A DNA stretch of 64,000 nucleotides from Chamaecrista fasciculata (taxonomy: Eukaryota > Streptophyta > Magnoliopsida > Fabales > Fabaceae): NCBI GenBank assembly GCA_003254925.1, contig QANZ01027742.1, positions 83,372 through 147,371 on the forward strand, read 5' to 3'. The notes below the pieces were generated by a model, which saw nothing but the letters and a program-made list of their open reading frames with translations, did not search any database and was not told the DNA's origin. A program made the translations under genes and the position numbers. Position 1 is the stretch's first letter; the number at the start of each line of letters is the position of its first letter. Shown here one piece after another: positions 1-13,700 of this stretch.

Positions 1-2464
1 AAAAAAAAAAAAAAAACAGTTCTTCATCTTTTCAAGAGGGCAATTTTGATTCTTCAAAATTGCTCTCTTATTAGATCTTAGTATTCCATTTCTATATTCC
101 ATTTCTATTTTTCATTACTATTAGAAGTTATCTTTCTTTTTTTAGAAGAAATCAAAACTCTTCACCTTTTTAAGTGTATGGGAAACGTCACTACCTTCTG
201 CATCTTTGAGTGTATGGAAGATTTTGATGAGTCAATATGTTCATGCATGACGAAGATTATTCATCAGTATGTTATTGGTTGTCATTCGGTGACTCTTTCT
301 GCTTTTTGCAGATTTTCTTATCTTGCAACGTGGCTGGCGAAGACAGTTTCTCGGAGGATATGCCCCATTGGTTGGGTCTCTGTACCCCCATCCTCTTATT
401 TTGATTTCTTGATATTTTCCCGATTAACTTCTTCTATAACATCTGACTCTTCAAAAATTAGATGATGATCTCTTTTTCTCTTTTTCTTGTAATGGCCAAA
501 AAAACAGAGACCACTACTGTAAAAGGATCAATTAACAATTGATCATTTTGTAAATATATGAGACCAATTTGTAATGAACCCAAAGATATAAGACCAAATT
601 TGTAGCAAAACTAGATACAAGACCAAATTGGGACCTGACTTACAGATATGTAACAAAAAATGCAATAAAAAAATATATAAGACCAAATTGAGAACTAGGC
701 AAAAGATGTAGGACCAAATTTACACTTTGGCCAAAACGAACACAACAAAAAAAGGGGGAAAGGGTAAAAATGGACTTTTATGGGCCATGGACACGTGGCG
801 TGGCGATGGGAGCTAGGGTTATGTGTCTGTATGAGTGGATTGTGGGCCTTGAAATCTGGGTTACGTCGACTGGAGGATGTGGTGCATGAGGCCCATAATG
901 CATGTTCGTTCGTTTTAACGTTCATGTTATCTATCTTACTTCTCTATTTTGTCTGGAAAACTTGAAATTTGATTTTTTTTAATGAATGAAAAAGACGAGA
1001 AAATTGAGGATGGAAAATGGACGAAATCGGTGGAAATAAATGGCGGGACCACTGATTTTTAGATGTAGAGAGTTAACACACTAGGACATTCACGGACACA
1101 CAATGATGATGATAGGCCACCCACTTTTTTAATTTTTGGCCAAGTGTTCAAAAAAGACTTATGTCACAATTTGTTAAATTAGAATCAGCGATTTAGAACT
1201 TTCTATTTTTTTCAATTCAATACGAAAGATTTTGATTTGTTGAAGTTTCTTTAATAAGGAATGTTTATTTTAATTTTTCAAATACCATCAAATATTTAAC
1301 AGTAGCCGAGTAGATGTTTTAATTATTATCCAATACATAGGCAATTAGAAAAACTAAAAAATGTCATTTAATGTTTATTTAATTTGTAAGTCAAGAGGTG
1401 TATTGTCCCTTTTTTTTTTTGGCCAAAGAGGTGTATTGTCTCTTGAACTTTGTTTCTTGTTTGAATCTAATTTTAGAATAAGCCTTCGTAGATTTGTTAT
1501 ATTTTAAGTCTCACATATAACTGTAGGAACAATTAATTATTTATTATTAATTATAATATTATGTATTAATTATTTTTTATATATGGTCCTCATTAAAATC
1601 CCCTTGGGTCTATATTTGTTAGTTACTCAAAATATTAAGTGGTGATTGATTGGAAATCAATTTCTGATTTTATTGAGTAGGGAATATCTCCTTGATGGAA
1701 GGAAATAATCTCATTAAATCAGACAAGAGAGTTCTGAGTCAAATAGTGGTTATCGACCTAATTCAAATGGAGAGAAAACTTTGACTATGGCTGAAAGTAT
1801 TTATATCGTCTCTTCCCTTGTGCTGAAACAATAGAATAATCATGATGTTTGAGTTTGTTCTATGTTTCTTGTTTTTTTTTAATAGAACTCATATATGTTT
1901 ATGATTCCGAATTTCTTACAATAACATCTTCTGAATAATGAAATATAGCTGGGATACATTTTATAAAAAATTACAATTTAAGATGTAGATTAAAATTTTG
2001 AGAACAGAGCTACACTTTTTTTTGTGTCATGTACAATGTTATGATACTGCCTTTCGTTATGAATCTTCAAACGGCAAAATGTTCAACGTCTCTGTGCAAC
2101 ATAACAAAATGCTGATACCAACCATCGTAGGAAACTAGGCAGGATGAGCATTACGATCCACCATTTACAAACCTTAACAAGCTTCATCATATAGCCATGG
2201 ATTCTTGTAATAACTTAGATCTGCATCAATCCCGAGAATCGCTTCCCAGTGAAAGAAACCAAACAAGGGTAAGCGTGAAATGATTATCACAGCTATTCTA
2301 AAAATGACTCTTTTAGCTCATCAAAGTTCTATACGATCCAAAAAGAGACCTTGTACGGATTCAAATAGATCAAAAAACACATATAGTATTATACAGAGTA
2401 TAGTGAAAAATCTTTACAGCCTGAGCAATGGTATGATTCATGCTTAGCTAGAATCGGTTGCTGC
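1..2464. other. AT-rich intergenic spacer
   Basis: No convincing gene was seen. The stretch opens with a poly(A) run and has short open frames without recognisable domains. A block at about 500-735 carries repeated GACCAAATT-type motifs and looks like a decayed foldback element. A G-box-like CACGTG sits near 790. The last few hundred bases, before 2465, should hold the 3' UTR of the leftward SGTA-like gene; no definite poly(A) signal was chosen. Confidence 0.5.
494..736. repeat. Decayed foldback (MULE-like) MITE fragment
   Basis: The right end reads AAATTTACACTTTGGCC, matching the right end of the intact element at 44606-44979 (AAATTTACACTTTGAGC). Inside are repeated 'aagaccaaatt' units, as in that element. 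The left end begins GGCC at 494 but the left arm is largely missing, and no target-site duplication was found. It is best read as a deletion derivative of the same family. Confidence 0.45.
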
Positions 2465-5400
2465 TTAGTTTGGAGAAGTTCTTCCATTGAAGTGATGATG
2501 ATGATCTTGAGATTGCCCAGGCTGGCCAGAGGCAGCAGGAGGTGGTGCCCCAGAAAACATTTCCATCACGGATCGAAAAGCCCCCGTCAGATCCTGAGGC
2601 ATTTGGTCCATGTTTAAATTGATATTGCCACCAATTCTTATCTCAGGTTGTTCATTACTTGAACTGCTATTGCTATCTTCTCCTTGTCTTTCTTGAGGAT
2701 GATGTCCTTGTCCTTGATACGTGTTGGCGTTATTAGCGGCTATGTTCATAAACATGCTTGCAAGATCATTGGCATTGAAAGGCATCGAGTTAAATGGAGG
2801 TGGTGGGGCTGCATTGCTTCTCGACCCTCTTGCAGACTGATTCTCAGGCTCTTGAGATGGTCTTGAATGCTGTGTAGGTAAGACGTTTAGTTCTACAAAT
2901 TGGAGGACATTGCAACAAGAGAAAAAAAGGGCATAATTGGAATAAATAAATAACACGCTTTATGCCTCTTGGGAGGAATTCAATATATTGTCATCTTCAT
3001 TCAGGCATTTCAAAAACCTGTATAGAATGGCATTGCTCACACTCGAGATTCTTGGCATCATCAATTTTTATGTAACACCTAACCAAAAATGTGAATCTAA
3101 AATACCATGCCATCTAAAATACAATTATAGATGTAAAATGGCAATATACCAGGGATTCCAGGATGTTTCTGTTTAGTAAAATTGTATAAGAAGATTATGA
3201 AAAACATATCATAACCTACCAGACACAAAGGTTCAAGAAGTGAGATTGCAGCAAACTAACAGCTGTTCCCATAGAACATGTATGTCTCTTTAATGCAAAA
3301 GGCGATAATTTGAGTAATTTCAGAGACTAAATAAATAAACGAAAATGGAATCCATAAAAAAAGAGAATCTCGGAGAAAATAATATGGATATCCTATGCAA
3401 GGACTATCACCACTAAATCATGCATTTCATCAGAAGGTTGTTCCTAGTTGAAAAATAGTCAATGCAGCACTTAAGTGTAAAGACTGAAATATTGATAATA
3501 CCTGACTGCGATTGGCATGCTGTTGCTCTTCAATCAATTTTTGCTCTGCAACCTGTGGTAAATTAATAACATCATAATGATTAAGAAGAACAGAAAGAAG
3601 ACACACCAAAGAAAAGACTATGTAACAAACCCGTATATTTTCTTTAACAGACTCATTATTTGGATCCAATTGCAAGGCTGCAGAGGTAAAACATCAAAAT
3701 TAATGCCAAAATAACTAGAATTATTAGCAGACTCACAAGATTTAACAACTCTAACAGCTTGGGACCAGAACTACTAATGAGATTGAAAGTTGTAGATCAC
3801 GAACCATCTTACATTGATAATAATTAAATCCATCCTCTCTATATAATTAATGATAGATATGTTCTTCAGAAAGTAGATAGCTCAAATGGCAGAACCATGT
3901 TTATTGAAAGCCAAAATGGATTTCAGTATCGCATGAGTATCTAAGCCACTGCTTATTTCAAATATTTGTAACAGGAGACAACAATAAATTCCATGATACC
4001 AATAACTTCTGACACATTACAAAAACTCCCTTAACAAGATAAAGCCACACTATTCATGAGTCCAAGATAATTTACATGGAATGGCAGATGAGGGAAAAAG
4101 AAACAGTGATATAGAAAATCATACCAACCTTTTCGGAACCCTTTATCAATAGCATCTCTGTAATTTCCCTGAGCATAATAAGCTAAACCCAAACGACTGT
4201 ATGCCTTGCTATAGTTGGGGTCAATCTCAATAGATTTAAGACAGTCTTGGATTGCTTCCATATATTTGTGGATTTGAGTGTAGGCAGCTGCCCTAATGCA
4301 TCATAATAATGAAAGAAACGTTACAGATTTGTCAAATAACATAGGTATCAGAAAAGAGAGAGCTGTTGAGAATCAAGAAGACTAGTATTGTATTTCAAAC
4401 TTTTCCCAATCACTCAAGATTTCCAAGAAAATACAAAATTGAGATGTCAACACAAACTCAATCTGAATTATTTTTAGTATCTAATAATGAGAGAAAGCAA
4501 CACATAGTAAATAAATAAATAAATAACTGAGACATTTTTTGTGTAGCATTCCATATTAAAGTAACATTCATACATTTAACATCTACAGGAAAAAGTATTA
4601 CAATAATCGAGACCCAGTATAAGCATACAGAAAACCTGTTGCAGTAGTAAATAGCATTCTCTTCGTGTAGCGCAATTGCACAGTTATACAACTCAATTGC
4701 ATCATGATATTGCTTGGACTGCATTGCCTTATTACCTGAACAAAAACCAACATTAAAAATTAAACCAGCCTCCAAAGATTAACCAGTTTAGCAATTCCTT
4801 GTAAGTGCACAGGAGAGACGAGAATGATTTCCCATGAGGGAGCCTAAGGTCAAATCTAGCTTCCTAACCACCATTTAAGCCAATATCTGAATATCACTTT
4901 TCATACCTTGCGACTTTAGTGATTCAGCCAAGTTCTTCAGGCTAAACTGCTGACACCCAGATCTTTCCATCTCCTATATGAAAGAGAAACTTCTCTTATC
5001 AGAATCAAAGAGACCAACAGAAAGAACATCAAATGAGCTTGGCTTTTCTTTCCTTAAAAAGGTACTCCGGATTGAAGTTATGAGCGATTGGATGGGCTTC
5101 TTAAAAAAGGAGAAGCATTAAAAAAATGTGCTTTATTTATTTAAAGAGTTTAATGTAAAAAAAATGAATAATTCGGTTGGTTCAGGTTGAGTTGGGTTAG
5201 CCCGCACAACCCGATAAAACTGAATTTTCCCCAAAAATTGCAACTCACCTTAGCCCGTTAGAAAAACCCGACCCCACTAATCCCAATCAAAAGTGTTGGG
5301 TCAGACTCGATTTTGCACACCCCTAGATCAACCAAATGCTCTAGCTGGTGGTATACTTGGGACAAATGAATAGTGCAGAAAACACCAATTTGCAACATTT

Positions 5401-7930
5401 AAAAGTAGTTATTAAGCAGGTTTAATGGATTTGATGTTTCTACTACCATGGAAGAAAACAGAAAACCAGCAGCAGAACAAAGCACTCTGGAACTTTGCAA
5501 GACATTAGAAATCTTCCAAAACATCTGTAAAATTTCCCATGACCTTTCACTCTGATTCCTCCCTCTTTCTATGGACCTCTCACAACTAACTTCCTATTAA
5601 AATTCTTACTAAATCCAACCATGTCCCCAACCCTCGAAAACATTTCCAGCCATTCCACATTTAAGGGGTCCATCTTGGTTGATTCCTTAGACTTTCATGC
5701 ACAATCCTGAAACTCCTAGAGTTTTTATCAAGAATGTGCTTTCCATTAAGGCTATTAGTCAAGAACACCGGCTTCTCAACTTTAAATCAATGATGATAAT
5801 GTAAGCTCGCATATACAAAGAAGAAAGGCCTATCCAAGCCAATGAACAACAGAACAAGCATGCTTAGTATTTCAGTATCACAAGGAACACATGATATATA
5901 TGAAATAGTATGCCATACCATTACAGCGTCATTAAATATACGAGATGCTTTCTCCAGTTGCACTGGGTCATCACTCCCATCAGGATTGGGCCTAAAGAAG
6001 TGGATTTTCTCCAGAGCAGCAAAGAATTGCCCACAGAGATCATCTTTAGACACTCCTGTCAAGGATTGCGAAAATAACTATGTAAGAATACCTCTTAAGC
6101 ATACAGCAAAATGTTCAATATTATGAAATTAAAAATCATTGAAAAGTTCAGATTCCAGAAATCACTTTTCTCATTATGCCGGAAGTCACAAGGAGTTATC
6201 TAAAATTTGGACGTCTACAATGCAACGGAACAACATTATCATTATTGGACAGAAACGACAGAGCAAGAAATCTTAAATTTTAGTACAAATATATTCTTTC
6301 TAGTTTTTTTAACAAGAATATTATATAGTCATCCTTTTTCATTGTCTGATTTCTCCCAGTCAGTCTGTAGCTTCTATTTTTAACATTAGTTAATCCAAAT
6401 CTTCCCCATGACTCAAAGCACGTTAGAAACATTTTTCCCAGTTCAGTATATTGTGGCAATAAATAATAAACAAACTTAAAAAGTCATGGCAGACCTTCTG
6501 TAAGTTGTAAAAAGCAATAACAATATTGTATGCATAACAAAGGATAAACATGTCCTCCAGGAAATTTCTTCTTGTTTAAGTCATCATTGATTTGAAAACA
6601 GACTCCAATAAATTGATGAGCTTATAAATAAAATAAAGGAAAAATTAACCTACCAAGGGAGTGAGACCTCCGTGCATAATCTTCATCCTACCAAGTTACA
6701 TATTATAAAATAGAATCAGAACCACAACAAATTTTAAAGCTTTGAGCGGTGCTGCTAAGGAAAATTGAAGCTAAGTAGATTCATCATAAACAAAATTGAT
6801 TAGGGAGATGAAAGAGTTGTTTACTGACAAAATCTTATGGCAAGAAACTACAATTGAAACTTTGCAAGCAGGCTTCGAATACTCAAGAGGCAAAACATCC
6901 ATATAAGGCATCTATCACTAGAGTGAAAAGATCATTTGACATAGTCAATGCATCCTGTATATATTTTTTTTGCCTTTTATACTTCTCAACTCCCGAGAAT
7001 AGCCATCTCACCAACAAATGCAACACTAATTCCCACAAACATACTCTCTCACCACTTAATTAGTTTAGACTTAAGACGCATTCCAACCACCATAACGCTA
7101 GAATGTACATCATTTGTTCACCCCCACAAGTATAAAATTAGTTTTCATATCCTCAAACATCATACGAAGTTTAGTATCACACCCCTAAATATCCCCATCC
7201 CACAGGTTTCAAGAAATGCGAAACATATGCTAAAGCAATCAAACAGGTAACCAAAAGTGATGTATTAATCCAACCAATACATTATAAGCGCCAGTAGTAC
7301 AAGCACTCAGTCGATTTGTTTTCAAGGTCAAAATCAGTACAATGATGTTGAGTCGTTTTGTCTATGAGCAGCATTCTAAAATGGATCAATGCCAAAAAAA
7401 AATAGGGACTCCCATGCCTTTAAATCGTTTTGTCTATGAGCAGCATTCTGAGCAGTGAATGAACCGGAAGCGTCCATATAATCTGGTTGATTACCAACAT
7501 CAGACTTACTAGCTTCACATTGCTTGTTTGATTCAAGGGACTTGAATATGTCAACCAAGGAATCAGATTTTGCACGATCATCTCTAGGAAACGAGTGAAG
7601 CTTAAACACCTCCGTCAAACACTCCCTAGCAACTTCAAGCCCTTCAACATCAACGCCAGGTGCAGGTTCAACTGTTTTACAGGGAACAAACAATCAAGTA
7701 ATCAACAGGTGAAGAAACAACCTAATCGGAAAGTAAATTTTTTTTAAATTGTTCTCTGCCCAGCTACACATTAACTGACGGATAGGATAAATTACAAGCG
7801 AATCAGTAAAGCAAAAGCGACTCAATAGCAAAGAGAGAGAGAGAAGAATGATACCTGAGTTGAGAAAGTCCAAGAAGGCACAAACTATGCGACGAGAAAT
7901 GGGAGAATCGGTGGAGATAGGAGGAGCCAT
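2465..7930 (-). CDS. SGTA-like TPR co-chaperone, 10 exons
   Basis: Small glutamine-rich TPR protein family (plant SGT/SGTA-like). These cytosolic co-chaperones bind Hsp70/Hsp90 tails through TPRs and guard hydrophobic clients. Exons: 7930-7855, 7671-7418, 6687-6654, 6055-5919, 4973-4907, 4735-4636, 4292-4129, 3677-3631, 3552-3502, 2869-2465, giving 444 residues, a normal length. The N-terminus (DSPISRRIVCAFLDFLNS, then VEPAPGVDVEGLEVA) matches the SGTA dimerisation region. TPRs span roughly residues 189-305, with GNKAMQSKQYHDAIELYNCA and KAYSRLGLAYYAQGNYRDAI. A C-terminal Asn/Pro/Gly/Met-rich tail ends in a His run. The start is the first ATG giving the conserved N-terminus. Intron 2 appears to use a GC donor (AAG|GCATGG), because no GT in this region keeps the frame. 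Reading frame and family are secure; exon 2's 3' end is the weakest boundary. Confidence 0.92.
5160..5326. repeat. hAT-like element end fragment in SGTA-like intron
   Basis: Read on the minus strand, the block begins TAGGGGTGTGCAAAATCG, a terminus typical of hAT-related plant MITEs. It continues with repeated GGGTCGGGTT-like motifs. The other end was not identified, so this is probably a one-ended relic within intron 4 of the SGTA-like gene. Confidence 0.4.
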
Positions 7931-8224
7931 AGGGAAGAGAAGAGAAAAAAAAAAAAGGGTAAATGAAGTTACATAGTGTTAGTCATATTGTAAGTGCAAA
8001 GAACATCGCGTATTTCAGATCCTTCGAGAAAGTTCACAGAATCAGAGTCAGGAATGAGAATCGAAAAGTGAATGCAAAGAAACTCAGAAGTCGTCGTGCT
8101 TGGATACGGGTTTATTTTCATTCCGAGCCGTCGCGGATAGCCTCTGTCATGTCCCGAATTGCAACTAGAGATATCTTACATTCTTACTTCTTAGTTCTTG
8201 GCCAAACCATGAGATATCAAAAAA

Positions 8225-8736
8225 GGCCAAAACCTCAAAGTGGTCCTTATATAATATATACTATGTATGGGGTGAATTTCACATTGGTCTCTTATGTTTC
8301 ATTTGGTTCACATTAATCATACATATTTATATAATTTCTCAAATTGGACTCAACAATATTGAATATAATCATATTTTTCATTTTAACTTCAAATACGATG
8401 AATCTAAAGTTATTATTTTCTGTTGACGAGTACTTTGAGACAATCAACAAACGAGGTCAAATCGAATCTTGAAAGTGCATAACTTGTTTCACAGTCAAAT
8501 AAGTGAAATTGCTTATATCTCTTGTTTGAAGTTTGAAACTGTATATTAACTCCCGAAGAATTCTTTCTTTATCCAATTAAGATCGTTAACAAATGAGGTC
8601 AAATCGTATTTCGAAAGTAGGTTTGAGATCATTTTGAAAAATTATGAAAATAAGTAGGACCAATCTGAAAAATGAAACATAAAGGACCAATTTGAATTCT
8701 ACCCTATATATAAATGACCAATTTGAAGTTTCGGCC
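8225..8736. repeat. Foldback MULE-like MITE, degenerate copy
   Basis: Inverted ends read GGCCAAAACCTCAAAGTGG on the left and, reverse-complemented, GGCCGAAACTTCAAATTGG on the right. The interior shares CAACAAACGAGGTCAAATCG-type motifs with the element at 9098-9635. Flanks resemble each other (ATCAAAAAA and TAAAAAAG) but give no clean target-site duplication. Confidence 0.6.
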
Positions 8737-9097
8737 TAAAAAAGTGAAAAACATTGCTTGATAAAATACAATAAAATGCACAAAAATCTTTAAATTTTAA
8801 ATAGAATTTTTTTATAAAAAAAAAGGTAATGAGATATCTTTCAAATTTTGTGTAACAATTTTTTAGTTAAATTTTCATTTACACTTAACGTTAATTTAAA
8901 ATTTATATTTAATTATTGTTGTACTTAATAGTAATTAAAAGATTAAAATATATATCTTTTCATAAGACTCTCAATAAAAAAAGATTTTTATATAAAATAA
9001 ACAATTTGATTAATTTTTTTTGTCACTTTTTATAGTTTATGAAATTCTCCAAAATGAAAAAGTAATTAATAAAAGTTGTGTGTGTATATATATAATA

Positions 9098-9635
9098 GGT
9101 TAAAGGTTCATTTTGGTCCTAAATGTATGGACTAATGTTCATTTTGGTCCATTATGTTTCAAAATGTTCAAATTGGTCCTAAATGTTAGCAAAATGTTTC
9201 ATTTTGGTCCAAACTATTCAATATGGCTCGTTTCAAGTTCAACCGTGACGAGTTTAGTGCTACGTATTGTTCTCAAATAATACTTTCTCTATCTAGTTGG
9301 GGCCGTCAACAAACAAGGTCAAATCGGTCCTAAAAGTAGATTGTTCATTTCATGGTCAAACAAGCAAAGTTGATCATATCTCTCTCGTTTCAAATTCGAA
9401 TGCGATGAATTCAGAGCTACGAGTTCCTCTTAACAAGTTCTTTGAAGTTGAAACGAAAAACGAGAAAAATATGACCAAATTCAATAATTTGGAACCAAAA
9501 TGAAACATTTTACTAACATTTAGGACCAAAATGAAACATCTTGCCAACATTTAGGACCAATTTGAACATTTTGAAACATGATGGACCAAAATGAATATTA
9601 GGGCATACATTTAGGACCAAAATGACCCTTTGATC
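9098..9635. mobile_element. Foldback MULE-like MITE with 9-bp TSD
   Basis: The 538-bp element has inverted ends GGTTAAAGGTTCATTTTGG on the left and, reverse-complemented, GATCAAAGGGTCATTTTGG on the right. The arms run on through several 'cattttggtcc' units. The 9-bp sequence TATATAATA flanks it at 9089-9097 and 9636-9644. A 9-bp duplication with long inverted arms is typical of Mutator-like elements, although AT-rich flanks make this TSD less decisive. It has no transposase, so it is non-autonomous. Confidence 0.75.
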
Positions 9636-9913
9636 TATATAATATAAGACAAACAATGATCTACTTTCAAATTAACAGCTCTTTACAACTTTTTTCCTAA
9701 AATAACATCTACTTAAACTTTTAACTAGTAACAATAGAATTGGAATAAAACAAATAAAAGTTTTAAAGTATATCTAATTTTTTTCACTCAAAAATCAATA
9801 TTATTTGTTATTATAATTAAATTTAATTTTTAAGCAATTTTTTTTCTCAGTTCGATACTCGATAAATGAAATAAATGAGTGTTATTCAAATAACTACGCT
9901 CAACCAACAAAAG

Positions 9914-10067
9914 TTGGCTCAGTTGGTAAGGAGTCAACTCATAACCCTGTCGATTTGAGGACCTTGTTGGTAGGCGATCTGTAAGTACCTCTTTAAGCGC
10001 TCATAGAGCCTGGAGACTTGTCCGGGCCTTGATGAGCCCTCAGGCCTAACCCACCTAAACTTTTTGT
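9914..10067 (+). mobile_element. tRNA-derived SINE-like element
   Basis: The left end contains TGGCTCAGTTGG, an exact match to the RNA polymerase III A-box consensus. A weaker B-box-like stretch lies about 35-50 bases on. The body ends CTAAACTTTTTGTAAC. Near-identical flanks AACAAAAG (9906-9913) and AACAAAAAG (10068-10076) look like a target-site duplication. The tRNA cloverleaf is not intact, so this is not a tRNA gene. The plant SINE family was not identified. Confidence 0.5.
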
Positions 10068-10730
10068 AACAAAAAGAAAATAAGTGCACTCAAACTTGTC
10101 ATAAATAATTCTTATGAATTACTTGTCATAAATAATTCATTGAGTTAAATCAATTTGTTAAACAAAAACAGTTAATTAAATTAAATAACTGCAGTCAAAC
10201 TTTTCATAAATAATTATTGATCAATAATTTAATTGATTAATTGATTTAAATCACCTTCAATTAAACAAATTAACAAATATTTTGTGCCTATCTTTGCAGT
10301 TTGATCGTACAAAATCTTAAAAGAATGTTAAGGGGTCCTAATCCCTTACATCTGGAATATTTTTCAGAAGTTTAAAACCGAATTAAATGTAACTGCGCTG
10401 TACAATTTTTCACTAAACAGCTTATCAAAAGGCTGATTACAACCTTTTAATAGTTTCGTGAACCATTTTTAGATATTATGTTGTAGAGCTTCTATTATAC
10501 GGCATGTTTAAGATCAAAATAAAGAAAATTTGCTCGAATTCTTCCAATGAACGTGTAACAAGACGTATTTTACCAAAGAGCTCTTCCTACCTGAGCTAGT
10601 ATAAACTACCTACGTAATTTAAGAGCCCTTCTGGACAATCAGCCTGCTATTATAATTTACAGAATTCACTATACTTAATAGGAGGGTTAGCATTTAATGA
10701 GTCCCCAAAAGCAACAATATTAACAATTAT

Positions 10731-13700
10731 TTAACCTTTTCGTCTTGATCGGGAAGCCTGAAAATGAGAAACTAGATTTCAAACAGAGCCCAACAACAAC
10801 GAAAGTGAAAGAAGACAAGTGCACAACCTAATATCCACTAAAATGTATGTTTTTGGCTATGCAAATATACCAAAGTAGGACTTACAGCTTTACGATTTGT
10901 ATTGACAACTTCTGATTCTGACGTTCCCGTAGATTGTCCCCTTCTATTCTCCTTTGCTGCGAAAAGGAATTACAACATCATTGCACGAATATTTTAATTA
11001 TGCAATAAGCAAAATTGTTGGTGAAAGTGGGAATTAATACAGCCCGCAAGCAAAAAGTAAAACCTATGGCTGAATGTTATCTTTTTTTGCGCTGTAAGCG
11101 ATAGAAAAAAGTATGAAGTATCCTTGAATGATGACAACATCCACACCATCATATGATAAAACTAAATACGCGAATGCATACGCATGTGGATGGATGAAGA
11201 TAAGAAAACTACTTATCAAATGCCACCGGTATTAAAGATAAATAAAAGCTCAAGAGCACACATAAATCATAATAGGAGTAAATCTTATTATCCATGACTA
11301 ATCAAAACGCACCAGAGTCCTATGTAACAATGAAACATGAAACAATCGCTTTCCATGCAATCAAGATTAACTTTTAACGGTCAACTACATGATATAACAC
11401 AGCAACTAGCAGATATAATCTATGCATCTACCTACCTATAGCATGCTATTCTGGTATCTCGTTCCAAAATTAAAAAAAAAAAAAAAAGGACAGTATAACA
11501 CCTAAGTGAAGAAACTGAATCAAAGCAGCGAAGCACCATCTCCAAGATTCAAATAGTAAAGTTGATTATCCTTTTCCTTTTGTGAAAACTGAGAAACTCA
11601 AATTATCCGTTTACTAAAACATCTAGAAATCTCTCCCAAATACAGCTGCACATAAAGATTTCAGCACTGCCAATTAAAAGTATGGATACTAATTTCATTG
11701 ACCCAAACTAAACTTAATTATAAATTAAAGCAATCTTTATCTTCAAGCAGCAAACATACTCCAACCTTGTGCAACTTGCAATCATTCCACATATTAATGG
11801 GTTTCTAGTATATTATTTAAATTCAGTAGCTGCACTACCTACCATTTTCTTTGGTCGCTTCACCTCCTGTTGCAGCAGTAGTTATCTTTGAATTACCAAG
11901 GGAAGAATGTCTACCAGGATCACTGCAAAATGCAATAGGTATTCCCATTTAAATCGACCCAAAAATTACATACTAAACATAGTTACGCGTGGAAATAGAA
12001 GGACAAATCAATGAAAACTTTCAAACCTTAGAGGCAATGAGCCCCCAAGATACAAGTAGATACTGATAGACTATAATATAATGTTATCTAGTAGCCAGAC
12101 TTCAAGGAAAATACATGTTCTTACAATGGTTATAAGCTCTTTCCCAAGCTGGTTAATGAAACTTATGTTTTAATTTAAAAGGAAAAAGAGAATGAATATA
12201 AAGTATTATCAGCAACTCAAACTCACCAGGGCCACAAGTGAGGTTTATTTGAAAGGTCTGCCAATATATCTTCCGTCTAAGACAAATCATCAATGACAGT
12301 AATAAGAATTGTTTCAACAATAAGCATATTTAAGAAACCACAGAAATATCAAACAGGGATAGAAAAGCGAACTAAAACATAAATTGATTGTGTATTCTAT
12401 ATTCTATAATATAGACTGACAGATGTAAGCTTCCCATTAGTTCACAATAAAGCTTGTTGCAACAATAATTGCTTTTGAGAACTGAAGCTCTGGATAAAAA
12501 CAATCATAGATATGAAAGGTAAGGCAATACTGTATCTATTCCCGTTGCATATGGCTAACCCTTCCATGTGTTAAATGTTATCTAGCCATAGATATAAGTC
12601 ACGCCTTAAAAAGAATAATGAAGCTGACATATCATAGTTGCAAAAGTTTTTATTGCCACTAGGTATAATTTTCCATACCACTCTAACTTATACTAACATA
12701 TAAGTATGCAAAACACAGTTCGAGATTTAACACTTGAATGAATTTTCCAGAGACCTTTGAGCCAAAAGTATCTTTGAGATTCCTTCTGGGGCGCTTAGAA
12801 GGTTGAATACTATTTTTGAAGCCTGTCACCGCATTTTCCATTAAAGAAGCAGCTGCTCTTTTTGATTTCTGGGTTGAAACATGTGAATCAGCCTCAGAAG
12901 ACTTCAAACTCACAGAACCAGAAGATGAAATTTGTTTTTTGTCCAGAGTTCTTTCACATTGTTTAGATGCAATCTTCGGCTGCTTATCAATAATGGAGCA
13001 TTCATGCAAACCAATTGATCCAGAATCAGTTGGATCCACAGCACATTTTCTCCTTCTCCCTGAACGGATATCAGGTCTTACAGTTTTCACATGCGTTATT
13101 GCCCCCCTTGATAGATCATCCAATTTGCTAGATGCCAGATTTGTTACAATGGAAGTATTGGCATTGGACTTTGGAATATCATCTTGACACTTGCGACTAT
13201 ATTTAAGATTTTTAGTAGGCTGATAAGCAGGTGAAAAAGCAAAAACAAATTACTTCTGTAGCAAAAAATTAAGAAACAGTTCATTACCAAAAAAAAAAAA
13301 AATTAAGAAACATTTTACACAAACAGTGACAACATGAAAGATACCTTCTGAGTGCATGCCTGAGGGACAATTGATTTAAGCTTTTGCAAAACGCTACTCA
13401 AAAAGCATTCACTAAAATAGAACTTTTTTGAATTAGCCTGCAGTTCACAAATTGATCGAGACCACAATGTTACAATGTCATCAAATTTTCTGTGTGAGGC
13501 AAAGACAAGCTCTCTAGAAACCATACATTATTCTCTGCAAAATTAGTTCCATATAATGATGATGGCAGCAAAATCTGTCCAGGGGCTAGTGATGCAGAAA
13601 TTGCTCCATGTTTTAATGCATTCAGAACAAATATACCAATGTCAGCCAGCATATGCAGCTTCTGCATTTTAATAAACCTCAATAAGCATACAATAGAGCA

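Larger units (their letters stand above)
7931..10730. other. Intergenic spacer, head of SGTA-like to tail of PDS5-like gene
   Basis: This spacer holds the upstream region of the SGTA-like gene, two related foldback elements (8225-8736 and 9098-9635), a SINE-like unit (9914-10067), and very AT-rich DNA. The part next to 10730 should include the 3' UTR of the PDS5-like gene. No other gene was seen. Confidence 0.6.

Noticed and set aside
178..465. 95-codon plus-strand open frame
   Set aside because: No recognisable domain and no conserved neighbour; the region is low in complexity and has no supported splice structure.
9914..9990. Possible tRNA gene
   Set aside because: The A-box is good but no intact acceptor stem or cloverleaf can be formed; a SINE fits better.
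13315..13524. Alternative PDS5-like frame reading [12 protein letters not shown]
   Set aside because: Using it needs a 37-base intron or a frameshift; the 62-base intron at 13412-13473 joins the exons in phase without either.
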